NCBI GenBank assembly: GCA_002753225.1
Contig: PDZS01000004.1
Span: 122,498-186,497, forward strand
DNA: 64,000 nt
DNA from: Deltaproteobacteria bacterium YD0425bin51
GTDB taxonomy: Bacteria; Desulfobacterota; Desulfobacteria; Desulfobacterales; YD0425bin51
Direction of reading: 5' to 3'
In this document: positions 27,165 through 37,100 of the stretch, in pieces
Numbering within the stretch: the stretch's first letter is position 1
Layout: every line of letters starts with the position of its first letter
The notes under the pieces: generated by a model
Seen by the model: the letters and a program-made list of their open reading frames with translations, nothing else
Told to the model about the DNA's origin: nothing
The model's database searches: none
Translations under genes and position numbers: made by a program

Positions 27165-27350
27165 TTACTCTGGAGGCATTGGTAAAATTAAATGAATTTT
27201 TTTATGTGTCTGTTCATGCATAAAAAGTTCAATATCTTCCGGAAGCTTGATCCCTAATGTCTTTTCAATAGTATATTTGGGATGTTCAAGTAATTCTTTT
27301 TTAAAGTCAGGGTCATCCCACGCTTTTGAAATTACAATTTCCAAATCCAT
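27165..27350 (-). CDS. NHLP-type RiPP leader peptide, almost core-less
   Basis: This 61-residue protein matches the nitrile-hydratase-like leader (NHLP/TOMM propeptide) pattern: ISKAWDDPDFKKELLEHP, then EKTLGIKLPEDIEL, then the terminal LILP. NHLP precursors normally continue after the LP into a modifiable core. Here only MPPE follows, with no Cys, Ser or Thr. It could be a leader supplied in trans, a decoy or chaperone for the modification enzyme, or a precursor that lost its core. It lies ten bases upstream of the nucleotidyltransferase gene and downstream of the terminator at 27416. A weak AAAGAG sequence lies upstream of the ATG. Confidence 0.72.
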   Translation of the reverse strand: MDLEIVISKAWDDPDFKKELLEHPKYTIEKTLGIKLPEDIELFMHEQTHKKIHLILPMPPE

Positions 27351-27415
27351 ATAATGCTCTTTCTTATTAAAGGTTTAAGAATCCCGTATTATTTAGGGAG
27401 CTTTGAAAATTATAT

Positions 27416-27451
27416 AAAAAGATCTGCCTGCTAAAGCCGGCAGATCTTTTT
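27416..27451 (-). terminator. Bidirectional hairpin terminator after candidate precursor
   Basis: Arms 27416-27428 and 27439-27451 pair perfectly: the core GATCTGCC/GGCAGATC plus five A-T pairs, with a 10-base loop. On the minus strand the hairpin is followed by a T-rich run. It lies 12 bases past the stop of the 92-residue candidate precursor and before the NHLP, nucleotidyltransferase and LanM-like genes. Partial readthrough at such a site would give more precursor than enzyme transcript, as in many RiPP operons. Confidence 0.8.
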
Positions 27452-27462
27452 GCTGGGAAAAA

Positions 27463-27741
27463 TTAAGTATTACTACAACTGCTAAAGTATGACGGACAAG
27501 GAACCTTGGTTCTTATCTTCACGTTCTTTTTGCCCACCTTCTTAATCACATCTTCATAGCATTCAGGTACAGCCGATGTACTTTTACAAACTTGTAATAT
27601 GCCAGCCGATATAGCCGTTCGTATTCTTAGAGAGGAGTTAGCACTCATTGGCTCTTCTGTAATGTTGATTATGTGCGTTTTACTTAATAATGCCTTTTTT
27701 ATCCCATCCTGCCATTCTTTTAATAATTCTGTTGCATTCAT
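27463..27741 (-). CDS. Candidate cysteine-rich RiPP precursor peptide
   Basis: A 92-residue protein with no family I recognise. Its layout is precursor-like: a charged, leader-like first 40 residues (MNATELLKEWQDGIKKALLS), an ISAG stretch at about 44-47 that could serve as a cleavage site, then a segment with four cysteines (52, 61, 82, 89) and many Ser/Thr. The C-terminal end is CPSYFSSCSNT. The start is secure: AAGGAAGG at 27750-27757 lies eight bases before the ATG. It is the first gene of the minus-strand RiPP-like cluster and is followed by its own terminator. Whether the LanM-like protein modifies it is inference. Confidence 0.6.
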   Translation of the reverse strand: MNATELLKEWQDGIKKALLSKTHIINITEEPMSANSSLRIRTAISAGILQVCKSTSAVPECYEDVIKKVGKKNVKIRTKVPCPSYFSSCSNT

Positions 27742-28143
27742 TATTTACACCTTCCTTGTTGAAGTTATTGTTAAAATTGTGTCTGGTTTCAGACGCTAAT
27801 TAATCCTAAAATGCAATATTAATGCCTATGTCTAATATGCTTATTTAATTACAAATATGATATTATTTTAATCAAATTATCCACGATATTTAAAATATTC
27901 TGTTAAATATCGTGGATGAACACTTTCTAAGATTAAAATCCGAAGAGATCTTAAAAGAAATCAATTTGCTATCTTCCTCTATTTTAAACATATCTATATT
28001 TCCACTTTGCTGTTATTTTCATTACAATTTGGTTGCAATATTTGTCATAGAATTTATAATATTATTAGTAAAATAAATTTTTATTAATATAAACCTAAAT
28101 TTATAACCCTTCAACTTTTTTCTATTTTCCCATTGTAATAATT
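27742..28143. other. 402-bp divergent intergenic region
   Basis: This AT-rich gap lies between the minus-strand RiPP-like cluster and the plus-strand PKS and holds no convincing gene. It contains a 15-bp-arm inverted repeat (27879-27917), a short dyad GTCTG-N4-CAGAC at 27781-27794 about 40 bases upstream of the precursor start, and the precursor's ribosome binding site. No sigma-70 or sigma-54 promoter can be assigned with confidence. Confidence 0.6.
27879..27917. promoter_or_regulatory. 15-bp-arm perfect inverted repeat
   Basis: Arm 1 (27879-27893, ATCCACGATATTTAA) and arm 2 (27903-27917) are exact reverse complements around a 9-base spacer. No T-run follows on either side, so it is not a standard terminator. 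Its position in the shared region between two divergent biosynthetic units suggests an operator or an RNA/DNA hairpin, or a relic of a small mobile element. Function unproven. Confidence 0.55.
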
Positions 28144-31100
28144 ATGAATCATAGTAATACAGACATAGAAGATTTTTATCTCAAAACATCAGGACTAACC
28201 CCTCTTGAAACATCTGAAGGGATTTTGGCTTTTGAAAACATACTTGGAGCTGATTACCCTCAAGTTGTAGTATTATCAGGTGATCCAGACCGAATTTCTA
28301 AAATTATAGAAGATCATCCTGAAACTATAAAGCAAGAAAGAACCTTTCCAATAGAATCAGATATTAAAAAAATAGCTGCAGAAATTTTAAAGCTTGATCC
28401 TGAAAAAATAGACGAGGATGAAAGTTTAGCAAATTTTGGATTTGACTCAATATCTTTAAAAACCCTATCAGAAAGGCTTAGTGAAATATTTCGCATAGAA
28501 ATTTCGCCTGCTGTATTTTTTTCACATACAACTATAAAAAGCTTAAAAAAATATTTGAAAGAAAACTTAAAAGAAAATGTAATTCCCTATGAAAGCTTTG
28601 ATAGAAATCAGTCAAAAGCTTTTTATAGTAAAGAAGAGATAGCAGTTATTGGAATGTATGGTATTTTTCCGGGTTCTGAGAATTTAAGCAAATTTTGGAA
28701 CAATTTGGAGCAAGGTAAAAATCTTGTATCTGAAATTCCAAGGGATAGATGGAGATGGGAAGATTATTATGGTGATCCAAGAAAAGAGCATGATAAGACA
28801 AATTCTAAATGGGGAGGATTTATAAGTAACGTTGACAAATTTGATCCCCTGTTCTTTAAAATTTCTCCTCGTGAAGCTGAGACTATGGATCCTCAGCACC
28901 GCTTATTTATTGAAACTGTTTGGAAAACAGTTGAAGACGCTGGATATAGTTCTTCTTTCCTATCTGGAAGACAGGTTGGAGTTTTTGTAGGCTTTCAGTT
29001 TAATGACTATCAGCAGCTTATAATGATGGCAAACGAAGGAAGCGCTCAGGCTGCAACAGGTAATTCAGACGCAATGATAGCAAATCGTATTTCGTTTTTA
29101 ATGAATTGGCATGGACCTAGCGAATCAATTGATACAGCATGCTCCAGCAGTTTAGTCGCAGTTCACAGGGCAGTAAGGTCTATTAAAACAGGTGAGAGTG
29201 AAATAGCAATTGCAGGAGGTGTAAGCCTTATTCTCTCTCCTGCTACTATGATTGGAGCTGGACAGTTAGGAGTATTATCCCCTGACGGCAAATGTAAAAC
29301 TTTAGACAGTAAAGCCAATGGATATGTTCGAGGAGAAGGAGTTGGTGCTGTTTTACTAAAACCTTTAAGTAAAGCAATAAAAGAGAGAGATAATATCTAT
29401 GCAGTAATAAAAGGAACAGCAGTAAATCATGGAGGAAGAGCTTCATCTTTGACTGCACCAAATCCTGATGCACAAAGTTCTTTAATCTCTTCAGCCCTTG
29501 ATGATGCAGGCGTTAATCCTGAAAGTATAACATATGTAGAACTGCACGGCACAGGAACAGAGCTTGGTGACCCTATTGAAATAGAAGGTTTAAAAAAAGT
29601 ATTCAAGCAAATTGTACGAAAAAATTATTGTGGTCTTGGCTCAGTTAAAACCAATATCGGCCATCTGGAACCAGCAGCAGGAATTGCTGGACTAATTAAA
29701 GTAATATTATCCCTAAAAAATCGAAAACTGCCTAAACTGCTTCATTTTAACACTCTAAATACTTACATAAATCTTAAAGACAGCCCTTTTTATGTAGTAG
29801 ATGAAACAAAAAAATGGGAAAGATTACAAGATGAAAGAGGTGATTTTATCCCCCTTAGAGCAGGAGTAAGTTCTTTTGGATATGGAGGAGCTAACGCTCA
29901 TGTTATATTGGAAGAATACGAAAATAAAATATCAAATATTGAAAACAGTGACTCCTTAATTGTTTTATCTGCTAAAGATGAAGAGGTTTTAAAAAAATAT
30001 GCTAAAAGCTTATCTGAAATAGAACAGTTGAACCTTAAAGATATATCCTATACTCTTCAGATCGGCAGAGACGAAATGGAAGCAAGGCTATGTTTAGTTG
30101 TTTCTGAAATAAGTGAATTAAAAGAGAAATTATCTAAGTTTGCAAATGGAAATAGAGATATAGATGGTTTGTATTTAGGAAATGCAAAGTCAGATAGGGC
30201 TATATCTGAAATTTTAATTGAAGGAGAAGAAGGGAAAGAATTTTTAAATAATATAATTGCAAAAAGGAAATTAGATAAAATTGCAAAACTATGGGTTTCA
30301 GGAATAGATATTAACTGGAATTTACTTCACCAAAATGAGTTGCCTAAAAGAGTTTCATTACCCACATATCCATTTAATAAACAAAGATATTGGATACAAA
30401 TTAAAGATAAGAAACCAGAAGATAAGACTGCATATTTTAGAATTGTATGGGAGTTGGCAAATATTTATACCTCATCATATGATTATAAAAGCGCTCTCCT
30501 GTTTGATATTGACGAAGACCTTTATAATCATCTTAAAGAAACCTTAAATATTGTCTTGGTTAAACCCGGAGAAAAATTTTCTAGAGATAATAATATTTAT
30601 ACCATAAACCCAGATAAAGAAGATGATTATACAGAACTTATAAAATCATTTAAAAATACTTTACCCCAAAATATCATAAACCTTTGGTCAAAAGATAATA
30701 ATAATATCCTTAATAAAAGCATATATTCTATTTTTCATCTAACTAAGAGTTTGATTTCACAAAAAATATCAGACAAAATAAATATATTGTATATATATAA
30801 AGATTTAAATCCTCATTATGCTGCTTTATCAGGTTATATTTCAACACTTATGGCAGAGCATCCAAATTTTTTCTGTAAAACTATTTCGCTCCCTGATTTA
30901 TCAAATCTAACTGAAATTTTGGCACTTGAGTTTAATAATTTTGATAATAATAGCGTCAGATATATAGAAAAAAAGCGTTATATAAAAACATTAAAAGAAT
31001 TTGAAATAGAAGATGCTTTAGATAAGACTTTTAAAGAGGATGGAGTATATTTAATAACAGGTGGAACTGGAGGAATTGGGCTTATCTTAGCTGATTATAT

Positions 31101-34100
31101 AGCAAATAAAGTGAATGCTAATGTAATTCTATGCAGCCGTTCAGACTTTAAATCAGAATCTAAAATACTGCATATTAAAGCAGATGTATCTAAAAAGGAG
31201 GATGTTAAAAAAACAATTGATGAAGTAAAATCTAAGTTTAATAAAATAAATGGTGTTATCCACGCTGCAGGAGTTATTAGAGACAGCTTTATATTAAAGA
31301 AATCCTTAAAAGACTTATCAGAAGTCTTATCTCCTAAAGTATTTGGGGCAATATATTTAGATGAAATTTTAGAAAATGAGCAGCTAGACTTTTTTGTAAT
31401 GTTTTCTTCTACTGCATCAATAATGGCAAATGCTGGTCAGAGCGATTATGCCTATGCTAATAGCTTTATGGATTATTTTTCTGAAATGCGTGAAGATTTA
31501 AGGCTTAAAGAAAAACGTTTTGGCAAAACAATCGCAATTAATTGGCCCCTTTGGAAAGACGGGGGTATGAAAATATCAGATGAACAGATTTCTCGCTTGT
31601 CAAAAGCTCATATACGTCCTCTTCCCTCATACGAAGGGATAAAAGCTTTAGAAAACATAATAGCAAACCCTGAAAAATCACAGGTTATGGTCATTTATGG
31701 CGATAACATCAAAATAACAAACAATACTAAAAAAGAGTCTTATACTGATGATTTATCTTTATCCCAAAAAACTGAAAATTATCTGAAAGAAGTATTTTCA
31801 GATGTTTTAAAATTTCCAGCAGATAAAATTGATCCTAAAATAAGCTTTGAGGAATATGGTATTGATTCCATAATGATAAGCAGGTTTAATGTGAAAATGG
31901 AAGATGTAATAAATAATCTTCCCAAAACCCTTTTGTTTGAATACCAAAATTTAGAAGACCTTACAAAATACATGGTCAAAAATTATCCAAATCAGTTTTT
32001 AAAACTATTTAATGTTAGGAAAAAGGAATATTCAGGAGATTCTTTAACTGATGATATTGCAATCATAGGAATGAGCGGTAAATATCCTAATGCCTCCAAT
32101 TTGGAAGAATATTGGGAAAATCTTAAAAACGGGAGAGACTGCATTACAGAGATTCCAAAGTCAAGATGGGATAGTTACGAATTTAAAGATAAAATTTACT
32201 GCAAATGGGGAGGTTTTTTAGATGATGTTGATAAATTTGATCCCCTTTTTTTTAATATATCACCAAGAGAAGCAGAAACGATTGATCCTCAAGAGCGTCT
32301 TTTTTTGGAAACAGCTTATGCAGTGATAGAAGACGCTGGATATACAAGAGAAAAGCTTAAAAACTATCAAGTTTCTGTCTTTACAGGAGTTACGACAAAC
32401 ACATATCTACTTTTGGGTGAAAACAATGGCGTTATTCCTACTTCCATGCCTTGGTCTATTCCAAATAGAGTTTCATATTTTTTTGATTTCAAAGGTCCTA
32501 GCATCCCTGTTGATACAGCTTGTTCTGCTTCTCTATATGCAGTTCATTTAGCCTGCGAAAGCATAAAAAGAGGGGAATCTGAAATGGCAATAGCAGGCGG
32601 AGTTAATTTATATCTGCATCCTTCAAAATATATTCAGCTATGCCAAAGTAAAATGTTATCTAAAACAGGTCAATGCCGTCCTTTTGCAGATAAGGGAGAT
32701 GGATTTATACCAGGAGAAGGAGTTGGTGCAATACTCTTAAAGCCGAAAAGCCTTGCAATCGCTGATAATGATCGCATTTATGCTGTAATTAAAGGAACAT
32801 CCATAAATCATGGAGGAAAGACAACAGGTTATACTGTTCCAAACCCTAATGCGCATGCAGAACTTATTCTAGATGCTTTAAAGAAATCTCAAATTGATCC
32901 TGAGACAATAAGTTATGTAGAGGCTCACGGCACAGGTACAGAACTAGGAGACCCTGTTGAAATAAGAGGATTAACTTTAGCCTACAGAAACTACACTCAA
33001 AAGAAACAATATTGCTCAATTGGATCTGTTAAAGGAAACATAGGACATTTAGAGGCAGCAGCAGGTATTTCTGGTCTTATGAAAATAGTTTTGCAAATGC
33101 AGCATAAAAAAATAGTCCCTTCTATTCATTGTGAAAATCTAAATCCAAATATAAATTTTGAGGATTCTCCTTTCTACATTCAAAAAACAGTTACAGACTG
33201 GGACATAAAACCAAGAAGGGCAGCTGTAAGTTCTTTTGGCGCAGGAGGAGCAAATGCCCATGTTATCCTAGAAGATTATGAACCCCCTAAAAGCTATAAA
33301 AAGAATCAAGATGAGCCTTTACCAATTGTGTTATATTCCAACAGTGTAGAAAGACTAAAAACTTATGCTAAAAATCTCATGCATTTTATAGAAAGAAATA
33401 ATCCTGATATATCTGATATGGCATATACTTTAAGATATGGCAGAGAAGAGATGAAAGAGCGGATACAATTTATAGTCTCAAATAATAATGATTTAATAAA
33501 AAAAATAAAAGACTATATTGACGGCAATTATAATAATATTGAAGTAAATCCTGACAGCAATTTTTTAAAGACAAATGCTAAAATAATATCTCTTCCAACT
33601 TATCCTTTTTTAAGGGAGCGGTGTTGGATTAGCAAAGGGAGTAATGAAAAACAGCAGACAGAAACGCTTTATTATCAAGAAGTCTGGGAAGAAGCCCCTT
33701 TATCTTATAATAACAACATAAAAAGAAATATATTAATTATTGAAAAAGAAGAGGATATTCATTTAATTGAAAATAATGATATTGATGCGTGCGTATTTTT
33801 AAATTTAAACCCAAAAATTATTTATGGTTTTATCAAAAAATTTATATTTAAAAACAGGTTAAGCCAGATTATATTCGCTTTTAATAAGGGAAGTGAAATA
33901 GACCCGGTTATATCTTGTGTGTCTGGTTTCTGTAAATCCCTTGAATTTATAATGCCTAAAGTATCTTTCAAAACAATTGAAATTTTATCTGATAATAACA
34001 TCAAAGATATAGCTGCCTATGAATTTGATAACAAAGATATAGAAATACGTTATTCTAGAGATATGCGGTTTATTAAAAACTTTAAGCAGGTTAGGTTAGA

Positions 34101-37100
34101 AGAAACAGAAGAGATCCCATTAAAGAATGGAGGAATTTATTTAATTACTGGCGGAGTTGGCGGGCTCGGCTTAATTTTTAATAATTATTTATCTGAAAAA
34201 TATGATGCAAAGGTAATATCAACAGGCAGGTCTAAGATAGAGAAAGATAACTATATTCAAGCTGATGTGACGAACTCAGATGATATGAAGAGAGTCATAA
34301 ATACGGTTATTAAACGTTATGGCAAGATAGATGGAGTAATTCATGCAGCAGGAGTTATAGGTAAAAATTCAATTATTGAAAAAAGTCCTTCTGAATTTGA
34401 GTCTGTTTTAAAGCCAAAGATAGAAGGGACTTTCGTTTTGGATGAAACAACAAAAGATTTAGCCCTTGATTTTTTTGTACTTTTTTCCTCTACAGCTTCT
34501 ATTTTAGGAGATTTTGGGCATTGCGACTACGCAGTTGCGAACAGGTTTTTAGATAGCTTTGTCCATTTTAGAGAAGCACTTAGAAAACAGAAATTACGTT
34601 CAGGAAAAACATTGTCTATAAACTGGCCCCTTTGGCGTAAAGGAGGTATGCACCAGAATCAAGAGGCTGAGGAGTTTTATCTTAAAACATCAGGTATGTC
34701 TTATCTTGAAACAGAAGCTGGAATTTACGCATTTGAAAATATCTTAAAGAACAATTACTCTCAAGTAATAGTTTTCTCAGGAGATGCAGCCAGAATAGAT
34801 GGAATTTTAAAGAAAAAACATAATACTCTGGATCCCCTATCTTGTAGAAATGAGGTCATTCCTATGAAAGTGGGAATACAAAATATTGAAGAAGACATAA
34901 AAAAAATAGCGTCCATAATCTTAAAGATAGATATGGAAAAAATAGATACTAAAGAAAGCCTTCCATCTTTTGGCTTTGATTCTATATCCCTTAAAATACT
35001 CTCAGATCAAATTAGCGAATTATATAAAATAGAGATAACTCCTGCTCTTTTTTTTGCACACAACAATATAAAAAAACTATCAAACTTTTTATTTGATAAT
35101 TTTAAAATCCAAAAGGTAGAAAATAGTTTAAAAGATGATGATGACATAGCAATAATAGGAATGAGCGGAATCTTTCCAGGCTCTCCTAATTTATCTGAAT
35201 ACTGGAAAAATTTAGAGAGTCAAAAAGATTTGATTACAGAGGTGCCTAAAGAGAGATGGGACTTTAGAGATTACATTAAAGACAAGCCATATTTGAAATG
35301 GGGCGGGTTTATACCTGATGTAGATAAATTTGACCCATTGTTTTTTAAGATTACTCCAAGAGAAGCTGAAATGATGGATCCTCAACACCGTTTGTTTATT
35401 GAAACTGTCTGGAAAACAGTTGAAGACGCTGGATATAGCCCCCCTTCATTATCTGGCAAATCTGTTGGAGTCTTTGTTGGAGTGCAGTTTAACGATTATC
35501 TTCAGCTTTTGGCAGAACAAAAAGAATGTAATATTTATACTGCAACTGGTGTTGGTCATGCAATGCTAGCAAACCGTGTTTCATTTTTAATGGATTGGCA
35601 TGGACCAAGTGAGTCTGTTGATACTGCATGTTCAAGTAGTCTTATTGCAGTTCATAGGGCTGTTTGGTCTTTAAAAAGAGGTGAAAGCGAGCTTGCTGTT
35701 TGTGGAGGAGTAAGTTTAATTCTTTCTCCTGCTTCAGTCATAAGTGCTGGAGAGTTGGGAGTTTTGTCTACAGACGGCAGATGCAAAACTTTTGATAAGA
35801 GTGCAAATGGTTATGTAAAAGGGGAAGGTATTGGCGCGCTTCTTCTAAAACCTTTGAAAAAAGCTATAAAAGATAATAATTACATCTATGCTTTAATAAA
35901 AGGCTCTGCTGTAAATCATGGAGGAAGAGCAGCATCTTTAACTGCTCCAAATTCAGAAGCTCAAGCTGATTTGCTTATATCTGCATACAGCAGCGCAAAA
36001 ATTGACCCTGAAACCATAAGTTATCTGGAGCTTCATGGAACAGGGACAGAGCTTGGCGATCCTGTGGAAATTGAAGGAATAACAAAAGCTTTTAAAGAGC
36101 TTTCAAAAATATCTGGAAAGACAATTCAAAAAAATAATTACTGCGGAATTGGCTCAGTAAAAAGCAATATAGGTCATTTAGAGCCAGCCTCAGGAATAGC
36201 AGGAATGATTAAAGTAATTCTTTCAATGCAAAACAAGAAGATCCCTGCAACAATTCATGTTAATACATTAAACCCTTATATAAAACTTCAAAATACTCCA
36301 TTTTATATTGTAAAAGAAACAATAAACTGGGAAAATCCTGTTTCCACTCCTCGCAGGGCAGGAGTAAGCTCCTTTGGTTTTGGAGGATCAAATGCCCATG
36401 TAATTTTAGAAGAATATGTGAAAACAAAACAACCAGAACGTATTCCAGTCACAAATCATCAGTTTTCAAAGAAAAGATATTGGCTGCCAATTAGTCTTAA
36501 AGAAACAAATCAGCTTGCAAAGCTTCATCCTCTCTTAGATCAAAATAGTTCTACTTTAAAGGAGCAAAAATTTACAACTATTCTTACGGGCAACGAATTT
36601 TATTTAAGAGATCATGTTGTATCAGGACAAAAAATTCTTCCAGCTGCAGCTTATATTGAAATGGCAAGAGCTGCTGGAAATATTTCAAGTGAAGGAGAAA
36701 TAAAAAAAATAAAAAATATTGTGTGGTTAAAACCAATAATTGTCTCAGATTCAAACATGGAAATTAATATTTGCTTGTACCCTGAAGGGGAAAAAATTAA
36801 TTTTGAAGTAACAAGCAACAGCAAAGATAATGAAAAGACTATTAATGCCCAGGGAGAATTATTATATGAAAGCATTAAAACTTCAAGCTATGAAAAAATA
36901 AATATTGATGAAATAAAAAATCGTTCCCTTGAACTAAAAGATAGTGTTGTCTGCTACAGGGAATTTAAAAGTTCAGGTTTAAATTACGGTCCATCTTTTC
37001 AAACAATTCAAAAGCTTTATTGTAATAAAAACGAAGCTCTTTCCTATTTATCTTTGCCAGATTTAATTAAAACAAATTCCTCTGATTTTATATTGCATCC

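Noticed and set aside
27165..27350. Nitrile hydratase alpha-subunit fragment
   Set aside because: The length and ending fit the NHLP leader family. No catalytic Cys motif of nitrile hydratase is present.
27599..27799. Plus-strand 66-residue frame over the precursor region
   Set aside because: It mirrors the minus-strand precursor gene, has hydrophobic low-complexity content and no ribosome binding site.
28144..28300. PKS N-terminus as a dedicated docking domain
   Set aside because: It aligns clearly with the end of the internal KR (FYLKTSG, ENIL, VVVLSGD), so it is a KR tail, although it could have acquired a docking role.
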